Shown in pieces: positions 6,807-13,832 of a stretch of DNA of 33,408 nt. The notes below the pieces were generated by a model, which was given only the letters and a program-made list of their open reading frames with translations, made no database searches and was not told the DNA's origin. Source of the stretch: Candidatus Kerfeldbacteria bacterium RIFCSPHIGHO2_12_FULL_48_17. GTDB lineage: Bacteria; Patescibacteriota; Patescibacteriia; HO2-48-17. Within the stretch, counting starts at the first letter, position 1, and each line of letters starts with the position of its first letter. Where the stretch lies: positions 1 through 33,408 of the forward strand of contig MHKD01000009.1 of the NCBI GenBank assembly GCA_001818775.1, written 5' to 3'. Made by a program: the position numbers and the translations under genes.

Positions 6807-6833
6807 AATCAATCAAAACCGCGCCAATCTGAG

Positions 6834-8348
6834 CTACTCCGCCTTCAACGGCACTGACTTCCCTATTGCCGCCTGATATTCCGCACTGCCGCGCCACTCT
6901 GACCACTTCACCGTCTCACTCACCGTTGCAAAATCATACAACCCGGCACGAACAATCGCTTCAACCGGATAACCGCCATATACATACGCCTTCACCAACT
7001 TCGGCCAGTTGTCAAAACTGATACCTAAACGTGGGCTATCGTACTGACTGTAAATCGCCTGCTGCAGTTCGCGCGACTTGGCCACTTCTGTATCAAACAA
7101 CTGTCGCGGCTGGCCATACGCATACACCAACCGCCCCTCGTTCCAATTTTTGCCGATGAAGCCCTTGTACTCATCCGTATTTTTCCACGAATCCCAACCA
7201 ATACTGGGATGCACCGTCTTGCCGCCAAACCGCGCCGCCTGCACCAGCGCCTGCACCGGATAGCCGCCATACACATACGCCGACACAAACTGCGGCCAAT
7301 TCTCTGCCGACACCGGAATCAAACCCGCGCCAAACGAATGTTCCATCCGCCGCCGTAAGTCAGCCGCGCGCTCCTCTTCTTTACCCAGACCCGTCCGCTC
7401 CTTATCATACGGTCCGATCAAAATCAACGAATACCAATCCCAGGCCGGCAACGGCTTCATGTCCACCGTCAACAACCCAAAATTATTCTCATACTCATTC
7501 ACCTCTTCGCGATTACGGATATTGTACAAAAAAACTTTCTTCACCCATGGATACGTAAAAACAATGTCGAGCATGTCTTTATTGTACTGCAGCGCCGCCG
7601 CCTGACTGATGCCGCCGGAAGCCGAACAGCCGGCTTCGGTAATCCACACCTGCTCGCCCGGGTTGTGCGCCTGAATAACGGCATCAACTTCACTCAACTG
7701 ACGCCGCAAAAGATCATGGTTGGGTTCGCGGCAGGTATAAATATGCATGGCAATACCGTCGAACGAGCCGTCAGCATCAGTGTACAACCGTTCCACCCAC
7801 GACCGATTGAGCTGCGACAAACCGCCGGTGAGGACCGTGGCGGTCGGATCAACTTCTTTAATAACTTCGTACGCCGATTTCAACAGCGGCACATAATGTT
7901 CCGGATTATTGGGCTCCAAAAAATCGGGTGAGTCAGGTTCGTTCCATATTTCCCACACGCGAACGGAAGACGTATACCGCTTGACCGTACTGCGTACATA
8001 ATTTTCCCATTCCTGCTGCGTTGGCGGCGAAAAATCACCGTGCTCCGTGCCGTACGCCAGCATTCCCACCACCGAAATGCCAAGATCACGGTAGTTGTTC
8101 ATGGTCTGATCATAACGTGACAACCAGGCGCCGCGGTCCGGACCCATAAGGACTTCATGATAAAAATGCTCGCGCACCCACTTGGTGCGACTTTCATCAA
8201 GCCGTTTTTCATATTTACTGTCTTTGCCAAAACCGCCCAGGGCCCAATGGGCATTCAACCCAACCTGCTCTTTGCTGTAGGCCAAAGCTTGGGTGGTTGG
8301 GGCGAAGATGAAAACAAGACTGAGAAAAAGAAAAAAATATTTGCGCAT
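6834..8348 (-). CDS. Secreted clan-A glycoside hydrolase with two C-terminal repeats
   Basis: Protein of 504 aa with a signal peptide ending near ALA/YS (residues 1-23). Residues about 28-320 form a TIM-barrel-type hydrolase: WEIWNEPDS gives the acid/base E137 in the NEP motif, and WITEAG gives the nucleophile E238, as in GH5/GH39-like families. The C-terminal third holds two related units (about 345-400 and 440-495), each with AYVYGGYPV followed by W-x-x-W or similar, perhaps a sugar-binding or wall-binding repeat. It probably cuts an extracellular polysaccharide; the substrate cannot be read. It starts 54 bases after the end of the small membrane protein gene on the same strand. Confidence 0.85.
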   Translation of the reverse strand: MRKYFFLFLSLVFIFAPTTQALAYSKEQVGLNAHWALGGFGKDSKYEKRLDESRTKWVREHFYHEVLMGPDRGAWLSRYDQTMNNYRDLGISVVGMLAYGTEHGDFSPPTQQEWENYVRSTVKRYTSSVRVWEIWNEPDSPDFLEPNNPEHYVPLLKSAYEVIKEVDPTATVLTGGLSQLNRSWVERLYTDADGSFDGIAMHIYTCREPNHDLLRRQLSEVDAVIQAHNPGEQVWITEAGCSASGGISQAAALQYNKDMLDIVFTYPWVKKVFLYNIRNREEVNEYENNFGLLTVDMKPLPAWDWYSLILIGPYDKERTGLGKEEERAADLRRRMEHSFGAGLIPVSAENWPQFVSAYVYGGYPVQALVQAARFGGKTVHPSIGWDSWKNTDEYKGFIGKNWNEGRLVYAYGQPRQLFDTEVAKSRELQQAIYSQYDSPRLGISFDNWPKLVKAYVYGGYPVEAIVRAGLYDFATVSETVKWSEWRGSAEYQAAIGKSVPLKAE

Positions 8349-8402
8349 AGGTGGTCGAATTGCGCCTGCCGTGGCAAGTGTCTGTAGGCCGGGCGCGCCA
8401 AT

Positions 8403-8705
8403 TTATGAAGAAAAGGTGAAAATAAGGAGCGGGACAATGCCGCCGAAAAAAGCGATACCGGCGCCAAATCCCCAGGCCAGAGAAATATTCTTTTTGCGGT
8501 AGGCAATTCCCAAACTCAAGAATACTATAACCAGCACAAGATGGCCAGAGGAAAGTATTTCGACAAGTGCGACCGATGGATTGGGCACGATTTGCAGGAT
8601 GAGCGCGAGTACGACAGTCCAGGCGACCACGGCAGCAGCATAGCACAAAAAACCACGGGCGAACGGCGCTAGGTGAAACGGAGAGGACTTTTTAGAGCGT
8701 GACAT
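8403..8705 (-). CDS. Small integral membrane protein
   Basis: Protein of 100 aa with a basic N-terminus (MSRSKKS) and three likely helices at about 18-40, 45-66 and 75-97, the last reaching the C-terminus. No motif is recognised. It sits between the histidine phosphatase and the glycoside hydrolase genes, all on the - strand, and may share a transcript with the hydrolase. A 9-bp direct repeat (TCCCTGAAG on the - strand) lies in the 60-base gap upstream. Confidence 0.65.
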   Translation of the reverse strand: MSRSKKSSPFHLAPFARGFLCYAAAVVAWTVVLALILQIVPNPSVALVEILSSGHLVLVIVFLSLGIAYRKKNISLAWGFGAGIAFFGGIVPLLIFTFSS

Positions 8706-8765
8706 GGTTATGACAAAAATTACTTCAGGGACAGACCCTTCAGGGATGTAGCAAAAATAGAAGTT

Positions 8766-9362
8766 CTACACGCCTTGGATGACGTAGCTGTTGAGAATTT
8801 CGGGTTGGAGTTTGCGGTTGACGCGCATTTCCAGCGCATGGGCCGGATGATCAATCTGCTGCGGATCATCACTGATGGCATGAATTTCTTTGAGCCAGGT
8901 GCCGATGACACGACCATGAGCAACGATCATGATACGATCTTCATCTGACGCCAGAATTTTTTCGAAGGTTTGATGAACGCGACGAACAAAATCTTCATAT
9001 TTTTCACCCTGGAGTGCATGGGAGCGGTAGTAGGCCAACTTGCGAACTTCTTCCGGGTAATGACGCTGCGCCTGTTCCGGTGTGAGACCGGTGAGCAGAC
9101 CTTCACGGTTCCAATCAGTGAGACCACCTTCGACAATGATGTTGGCCAGAACATAACGGCCAATGATGCGGGCAGCTTCGTGTGCGCGCTCGAGTGGACT
9201 GACATAAATAGCATCAAGCGGCGTGACATGAAAACGAAAACCGATGTGATGCATCTGTTTTTGACCCTGCTCGGTGAGCGGGTGATCGGAATGGCCGGAA
9301 AACCAGCCCTCAGCTTCGTCGCGGCTTTCGCCATGACGAATAAAATAGAGTGTTTTTTTCAT
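8766..9362 (-). CDS. Histidine phosphatase family protein (phosphoglycerate mutase-like)
   Basis: Protein of 198 aa. FIRHGES at residues 7-13 carries the phospho-acceptor histidine of the family. The typical SPLERAHEAARI segment (arginine and acid for phosphate binding) and a C-terminal VAHGRVIG with the second histidine follow. The length suits a cobC/GpmB-type phosphatase rather than a 250-aa cofactor-dependent mutase, so a broad phosphatase role in the cytoplasm is likely. A good promoter precedes it (9392-9420). Confidence 0.9.
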   Translation of the reverse strand: MKKTLYFIRHGESRDEAEGWFSGHSDHPLTEQGQKQMHHIGFRFHVTPLDAIYVSPLERAHEAARIIGRYVLANIIVEGGLTDWNREGLLTGLTPEQAQRHYPEEVRKLAYYRSHALQGEKYEDFVRRVHQTFEKILASDEDRIMIVAHGRVIGTWLKEIHAISDDPQQIDHPAHALEMRVNRKLQPEILNSYVIQGV

Positions 9363-9391
9363 TGTTTTTCGACAAGCGGGTGAATGTGTTT

Positions 9392-9420
9392 ATTATAGAG
9401 TATGACGGGATTTTTGTCAT
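9392..9420 (-). promoter_or_regulatory. Promoter of the histidine phosphatase gene
   Basis: On the - strand, ATGACA (9415-9420), 17-bp spacer, TATAAT (9392-9397). The start codon follows about 30 bases downstream. Confidence 0.65.
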
Positions 9421-9525
9421 GGTGCGGTAGTTGACCCATAAAGGGCTTTGTGGTATTTTGATGACATTGTTGGCCGAAAATGCGCTGAAACATACGCGTT
9501 ATATATGTGCGGCCGGCGATAGTAT

Positions 9526-9817
9526 TCCGGGGTAGCTCAGCGGTAGAGCAATCGGCTGTGAACCATAAACGCAGCTTCCAAAGGAAACTTTGGCTGAAAC
9601 TCTTTGGGATAACGGTGAAGCCCTCCTGTGAAATTTGCCTTGTGCGAAAAAACAAAGGGTAATACCGTGGGAACTCCATTCGTGGAGAGCGCCGTAGAGA
9701 CTAGATACCAAAGCACCTACAGCGAAAGCTATGGTGAAGATATAGTCCACCCCTTATAGAAACATAAGGATACGTGTAACCGATGGGTCGTGGGTTCGAA
9801 TCCCACCCCCGGAGCCA
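9526..9817 (+). tRNA. tRNA-Asn(GUU) interrupted by a group I intron
   Basis: Exons 9526-9559 and 9777-9817. Joined, they give a 75-nt cloverleaf: acceptor TCCGGGG/CCCCGGA, D arm GCTC/GAGC, anticodon stem ATCGG/CCGAT, loop CTGTTAA with anticodon GTT, T arm GTGGG-TTCGAAT-CCCAC, discriminator G and an encoded CCA. The unspliced loop reads CTGTGAA, which a simple scan could call His(GTG). The Asn call follows from the splice sites set by the intron's P1 helix and terminal G, and the mature sequence has standard bacterial tRNA-Asn features. A terminator follows at once. Confidence 0.9.
9560..9776 (+). ncRNA. Group I intron (IC3-like), 217 nt, in the tRNA-Asn anticodon
   Basis: The intron follows U35 of the tRNA and ends in G, as group I introns do. 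The internal guide GCAGC (9571-9575) pairs with exon GCUGU to form P1 with a U-G at the cleavage site. P2 is CCAAAG-GAAA-CTTTGG. The catalytic core has P7 strands GACTA (9699-9703) and TAGTC (9743-9747), with the P8 hairpin between them (CACC...GGTG with AGC-GAAA-GCT inside). P9 is CCTTAT/ATAAGG near the 3' end. Segments such as GTAGAGACTAGA and GCTATGGTGAAG closely match the Azoarcus tRNA-Ile intron core. No homing endonuclease frame is present. Confidence 0.9.
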
Positions 9818-9818
9818 A

Positions 9819-9854
9819 ATATAAAAAAACTCGCCACGGGCGGGTTTTTTATAT
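9819..9854 (+). terminator. Terminator after tRNA-Asn
   Basis: AAACTCGCC pairs with GGCGGGTTT around a 3-base loop (9836-9838), flanked by A-rich and T-rich arms that extend the stem through ATATAAAA/TTTTATAT. It begins 2 bases after the encoded CCA. Confidence 0.8.
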
Positions 9855-9997
9855 AGGGCTCCCGAATTAAAACCTTCACAAACTTTTGAAATTATTTTAC
9901 CAAATCTGATACACAAATCCAAAAAGCGAAATCTGAAATGATGCGCCCCGCCACTATTTTTCTTTTCTGGGACAAAGGAGGCGGGGCGACGGACTCG

Positions 9998-10036
9998 CCC
10001 GCGCGGAGGAGGGGTCTGGGGAGGAATCCGCGCGGG
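9998..10036. other. GC-rich perfect inverted repeat
   Basis: CCCGCGCGGA (9998-10007) and TCCGCGCGGG (10027-10036) are exact complements around a 19-base purine-rich loop (GGAGGGGTCTGGGGAGGA-like). A competing stem GGGCGA/TCGCCC lies just to the left. The stretch is far more GC-rich than the flanking AT-rich DNA. It lies downstream of the HAD gene (- strand) without a clear T-run, so it may be a terminator, a structured RNA or a mobile hairpin. The rest of 9855-10067 shows nothing else I can name. Confidence 0.5.
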
Positions 10037-10067
10037 CTTCGGTTTTCCTTTTTGAGAAAATTGGCGA

Positions 10068-10820
10068 CTATTCTTTTTCTATAAACAATTTTTCTAAAGC
10101 TATCGCCACTCCATCCTCTGCTACAGAAGGCGCTACCATGTCGGCTTTATTTTTTAATTCCTCTGAACCATTTTCCATCGCAATTTTGTAGCCAGCGAGT
10201 TCAAAAAGCGGCAAATCATTATTGCTATCTCCAATAGCAACCACTTCGCTTTTTTGAACTTTCAATATCTCAAGGAGTATCTCCAGTGAATGACGCTTGG
10301 TTGCTTCGGAATGTGTGATATGAATGTCAAAGCGGTGAGGTGTCCAAGAAATAACTTTGTGAGCTGTAACATCTGGAATTTTGCTTAGTCTTTCAAGAAT
10401 AATTTCCGTGTCTTCTTTTGTTACGGGTTCAATATAAATTATTCTTTCTCTATTTTTAATAATTTTTGATTTGGGGTGCTCGCCTTCTAACTCATCGCCA
10501 AAGAGAACCGGATAATGATACTCTCTTGCGACCTCCATTATTTTTTCCACTTGAGATTTATCTAATTCTTTTTCCCATATAATTTTTTCAGTAATTGGGT
10601 CAACAATTCTCGTTCCACCGTTCACGATACAAGGTGAAGTTAAGCCTAAACTTTTTAAAATTTCCTTACAGCCATTTAAACCCCTGCCAGTAGCGACGCT
10701 AATTGAAACATGTCCTCGGAGTTGATGAATAATATCTATTACTCGCTTGGATGGCATACCATCTTTTCTGTTTGGTATAGTTGTGCCGTCTAAGTCTAAA
10801 ATTACAGCTTTAAATTTCAT
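10068..10820 (-). CDS. Cof-type HAD-superfamily phosphatase
   Basis: Protein of 250 aa. Motif I LDLDGT holds the two catalytic aspartates (residues 9 and 11). Motif II is SVATGRG. The IIB-type cap spans the middle, and motifs III/IV include K in ATKRHS and GDSNNDLPLFELAG. This fits Cof/YbiV-like sugar-phosphate or cofactor phosphatases. The base composition is AT-rich like the two genes upstream and unlike the phosphatase and hydrolase genes to the left. It probably shares a transcript with the XRE regulator and the broken hydrolase. Confidence 0.9.
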   Translation of the reverse strand: MKFKAVILDLDGTTIPNRKDGMPSKRVIDIIHQLRGHVSISVATGRGLNGCKEILKSLGLTSPCIVNGGTRIVDPITEKIIWEKELDKSQVEKIMEVAREYHYPVLFGDELEGEHPKSKIIKNRERIIYIEPVTKEDTEIILERLSKIPDVTAHKVISWTPHRFDIHITHSEATKRHSLEILLEILKVQKSEVVAIGDSNNDLPLFELAGYKIAMENGSEELKNKADMVAPSVAEDGVAIALEKLFIEKE

Positions 10821-10954
10821 AATTAGTATCCTATCTCCTTTTTGATATTAGATAAATAACTTTCTGCACGGGTCTTCAATTCTTTCACCTTTTCATTTGA
10901 TTTTTTAATAAACTTTTGAAAATATTTATCGGCTAGAGCAACTATCTTCCATAT

Positions 10955-11161
10955 TTATTTCAATAATTCATCTGCCGATACTTTAAGCGCATCGGCTAAT
11001 TTTTGAATTGTCGCAAGCGTGAGATTTTTCTTTCCGCTTTCAATGTTGCTGATATAACCTCTATCAACTTCTAACGCACGAGCAATGTCGCCTTGCGACA
11101 TATTCTTTTTCGTTCTAATACGCTTCATATTTTGCCCTAACTTTGATGATATGTTTGCCAT
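10955..11161 (-). CDS. XRE-family helix-turn-helix regulator
   Basis: Protein of 68 aa that is almost entirely one Cro/C1-type domain: QGDIARALEVDRGYISNIES is the helix-turn-helix with the typical SxIExG-like end (NIESGKKN), followed by LADALKVSADELLK. It binds DNA as a likely dimer. It lies 5 bases after the hydrolase pseudogene. The same frame stays open for 43 codons beyond its TAA (10823-10954), so the gene could have lost a C-terminal extension, though 68-aa versions are common and complete. Confidence 0.85.
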   Translation of the reverse strand: MANISSKLGQNMKRIRTKKNMSQGDIARALEVDRGYISNIESGKKNLTLATIQKLADALKVSADELLK

Positions 11162-11166
11162 ACAAA

Positions 11167-11733
11167 TTATTTTTCCAAAATTTTTAAAACCTTATCTCTT
11201 AATTTCTCAAACTTTAGGTAGCCAGCTCTTTTGTTGAAGTGTCCGGCGTTCGGTATAAAAGAAAGCTCAACGCCAAGATTTTTTGAAGGTTCTTCCCCAT
11301 TTTCTAAACCGACATAAGGGTCGTTGTCAGATTGAAAAACATCAAAATGTTGAGCTTTCTTTTTGATTGCTTCCCAATCGAAAATAAAACCGCTAAAATT
11401 ACTATCTCTGTCATAATTTGCAATAGGTTGAACGCCGACAGGCGTTCCAGCAAAAAAAGCAGCTTTTATAGGATGTTCTAATTTTTCAAGTATTCGCAAA
11501 GCGAATATTCCACCTAAACTATGACCAATAAGAATAGTATTTTCATTTATGTATTGCTCATAGTTTTTTAGAACATCAAACCACTCTGCTATTTTTGCTG
11601 GCACTATTGGTGGCGATGGAAATTGTGGCACAAAGACCTTACAGCCCTTTTACTCCAATTCTTGTTTTAGCCACGGAAACCAGTTTTCTTCGGGGCATCC
11701 CTCTGTTCCGTGGAAAATAAATACATTATTCAT
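11167..11733 (-). pseudogene. Alpha/beta hydrolase (RBBP9/YdeN-like), broken by in-frame TAA
   Basis: From the ATG at 11733 the frame encodes MNNVFIFHGTEGCPEENW and onward, but codon 28 is TAA (11650-11652). The same frame then runs on as KGCKVFVPQFP to a normal end. Together this is 187 residues plus the stop, the usual length of the RBBP9/YdeN serine hydrolase family. HG near the N-terminus is the oxyanion region, GHSLGG holds the nucleophile serine, DNDPYV a likely aspartate and NAGHFN the histidine. An AAA-to-TAA change at a lysine codon explains the break. A restart at GTG (11629-11631) would lack the first strand and is unlikely to fold. Confidence 0.8.
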
Positions 11734-11847
11734 AGATATTCACATCTTATCATTTTGTTATATTGCCAGACAATGTTATACTACAATACACCATGTATGT
11801 ATTTATGAATTTAGTCGCCATTCCCGGCGACTTTATGGCGCAAAATC

Positions 11848-12078
11848 TTAAGCCTCTGGCAACGCGTTAAAGCCCTGTTTAAAATCTTCGTACCACTTAT
11901 GTTGGTCTTCCTGACTGAGTTGCATCATGCTTTCCATAGCGGCTTTATGTGCTTCATCCCCGGAGTTTACCATCTCCATAACATGCTTCTTAGAATTCTC
12001 TCCCATCTCTTCGGCCGTTGCGCCCTGAATCTCAGCATCACAGGCGCCACGAAGATTCTTGCAGGTTGTTTTCTTCAT
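11848..12078 (-). CDS. DUF1059-like small protein
   Basis: Protein of 76 aa from the ATG at 12078. It begins MKKTTCKNLRGACDAEIQG, the DUF1059 pattern with two cysteines, followed by A-T-A-E-E-M and KHVMEM. The C-terminal half (about 45-76) is helical and acidic with a conserved-looking QHKWYEDFKQG. It may be a small metal- or stress-related cytosolic protein, but the family function is not known. A hairpin AGTCGCC/GGCGACT lies just downstream (11811-11832) but lacks a clear T-run. Upstream, 12079-12180 has nothing I can name. Confidence 0.75.
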   Translation of the reverse strand: MKKTTCKNLRGACDAEIQGATAEEMGENSKKHVMEMVNSGDEAHKAAMESMMQLSQEDQHKWYEDFKQGFNALPEA

Positions 12079-12180
12079 ACACAAATGGTTAAATATTATT
12101 AAGCAAGCTTAGCATACAAAAATCAAAAAGGACATCAACTGGATTTTCGTTCCGAAATCACGACCTGAATCAAATGGCAC

Positions 12181-12215
12181 GCGAAATGACACGCGAAATG
12201 GCATCGTGGTATACT
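12181..12215 (+). promoter_or_regulatory. Promoter with GCGAAATG direct repeat
   Basis: GCGAAATGACACGCGAAATG holds two 8-base repeats 12 bases apart; a partial third unit (AAATGGCAC) lies upstream. ATGACA (12186-12191) can act as the -35, with an 18-bp spacer to TATACT (12210-12215). The same layout with the same spacing lies at 13767-13801. Confidence 0.65.
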
Positions 12216-12254
12216 TAATGATATAAAATAAAAACACATAACGCACCAAATCAT

Positions 12255-13766
12255 ATGTCAAAAACAAAATTAGTCGGAATAGTCGGCGTCATCATAGTCC
12301 TGATTGCCGGTGTGCTCGTGTGGAAATTTGTATTTACCGGAAAGACCGTATTCACCGATAACCCCAACCCCTTAACGGTGACGCCGACTCTTGCTGAAAG
12401 TGTAACGGTGGCAAAGTCCATTGATCAAACCGGCGGCGCCATAGATCTCGACATAACCGCCGCTCAGGTGAACCTGCAGCTCCCGGCCAACGCCGTATTT
12501 GACGCTACCGACATGAGCCTCACAAAAATCGCCAGCCTGAACGGATTACCAACCGGAACAGAGCTGATAGCCGGAGTCCAGGCACAACCCAATGGCTTAC
12601 AACTCAATCAAGCGAGCAATCTACAATTTACGCTGCCGGAAAACATGACCGCAACCAAGGCCGTGGTGGGTTTTGGCTACAGTGACGATGGCCAGGAATT
12701 TCATTACCTCCCGGTCAAATGGAACGACACAACGGCCACGCTGTCCCTGACGGGATTCAGTGGTTACGGTTTGATCGTCATTCCCGATTATGTTGAAAAC
12801 ACGTACACACCATCGGCACAGGGCGCTCAGGCCACGCAAAAATTGGCAATAATTACCCAAAATCAACTTAAAGATGGAGGTACTATAGACGCAGCGACTA
12901 CGCAACAGATTATTGATATTTTACGCAACTGGTACAAGGCGGCAGTGAAAAAACAGACGCAGGCAGCTGCCGGCGATGACGCGCTGTTTGAACAGGCCTA
13001 TCATGAATACCTGAGCTGGCGAAGCGTGATTCAGTCCTATGGTTACGAGGATAATCTCCGTTCAGAACTCAGTGAAGCCGATGCATTGCTGGAAAAAGCT
13101 TTTACCTTCGCTGTTGATCAATCCAGCAAACGTTGTCGCGAAAAGAAAGATATCACCGAAGCAGCCCGTTTGATGTGGCTGGCAAAATTTGCCCAGGTCC
13201 ACGGCATCGGTGACGAAAAAAACGCCTTGGACAAAGCGTTCCAGTGCACGAATTTTGAGCTCTCTATTACCTCTACCACCGACGATTTCGGATCAATAGC
13301 AAGTCTGTCCGGCACAGTACCACTGACAATCGATGAAAACACGCTGAAATTAACCGGCACCAACACCATCCCCGAAACAAATCCCAAAAGCGGCGATAAC
13401 CCATGTTCATCAGCCGTGGTAAACCAAACATTCACCGTGGAGCCAACAACTTTTTCAGTACAAACCGGAACCCAACCGAAAATAGAATTACCACTCAAGA
13501 TCACTGACAACGGCGCGGCAACATACGATTGTTCCACATCAGATTATGAATTACTTGTCCACGATTCACGTTTTTGGTTGAATGGATTTTTTTCTGCGCA
13601 TCGTTCTGAAATGACAAAAATTCATAGTGAGAACAGCGCCACCTTCCTTCTCCAGGATTGGGAGATAGTCAATAGTGGTGGCGTCTTTGCGCGCAAGGTG
13701 TATGACCGTTCGGTTGAAGGCGTTGCTGAGCAGACAACATTTGAGTTGCTCCATAAGCCGCAATAA
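12255..13766 (+). CDS. Membrane-anchored extracytoplasmic protein
   Basis: Protein of 503 aa with an N-terminal membrane anchor (residues 5-27). Residues about 55-175 form a beta-sandwich-like region rich in Leu, Thr and Asn (GGAIDLDITAAQVNLQLPAN onward) ending in GFSGYGLIVIPDY. This pattern is seen in ZU5-like and related surface domains, but I cannot place it firmly. Residues about 190-330 are helical with a conserved-looking YHEYLSWRSVIQSYG. The last 170 residues are beta-rich and include three cysteines. It has no Shine-Dalgarno site and a 40-base leader. Its promoter is nearly the same as that of the next gene, so the two are likely co-regulated. Confidence 0.75.
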   Translation: MSKTKLVGIVGVIIVLIAGVLVWKFVFTGKTVFTDNPNPLTVTPTLAESVTVAKSIDQTGGAIDLDITAAQVNLQLPANAVFDATDMSLTKIASLNGLPTGTELIAGVQAQPNGLQLNQASNLQFTLPENMTATKAVVGFGYSDDGQEFHYLPVKWNDTTATLSLTGFSGYGLIVIPDYVENTYTPSAQGAQATQKLAIITQNQLKDGGTIDAATTQQIIDILRNWYKAAVKKQTQAAAGDDALFEQAYHEYLSWRSVIQSYGYEDNLRSELSEADALLEKAFTFAVDQSSKRCREKKDITEAARLMWLAKFAQVHGIGDEKNALDKAFQCTNFELSITSTTDDFGSIASLSGTVPLTIDENTLKLTGTNTIPETNPKSGDNPCSSAVVNQTFTVEPTTFSVQTGTQPKIELPLKITDNGAATYDCSTSDYELLVHDSRFWLNGFFSAHRSEMTKIHSENSATFLLQDWEIVNSGGVFARKVYDRSVEGVAEQTTFELLHKPQ

Positions 13767-13801
13767 GCGAAATGACAGGCGAAATGGAGCTGTGCTATAC
13801 T
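13767..13801 (+). promoter_or_regulatory. Second promoter with GCGAAATG direct repeat
   Basis: GCGAAATGACAGGCGAAATG, ATGACA as -35 (13772-13777), 18-bp spacer, TATACT (13796-13801). The repeat starts right after the stop of the 12255 gene. It differs from the 12181 copy at one base within the 21-base core. Confidence 0.65.
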
Positions 13802-13832
13802 TACGACAGTATTAAAAATAAAAAATAATCAT

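Noticed and set aside
1-6830. Classical integron attC sites in the repeat modules
   Set aside because: GTTAAAC occurs in copy A but copies B and C have GTCAAAC, and no paired RYYYAAC with the proper folded spacing was found. No integrase is in view.
9526-9600. tRNA-His(GTG) call from the unspliced loop CTGTGAA
   Set aside because: The 3' half of the stem does not follow. Splicing at the P1-defined site gives GTT, and the body fits tRNA-Asn, with no extra G at the 5' end as tRNA-His needs.
9359-9679. 106-codon - strand frame across the tRNA intron
   Set aside because: It runs antisense to the tRNA and the structured group I intron; no homing endonuclease motif (LAGLIDADG, HNH, GIY-YIG) is present.
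9701-9922. Antisense reading frame containing GWDSNPRP
   Set aside because: It is the well-known false peptide read from the opposite strand of a tRNA T arm and acceptor stem; the region is the tRNA-Asn 3' exon and terminator.
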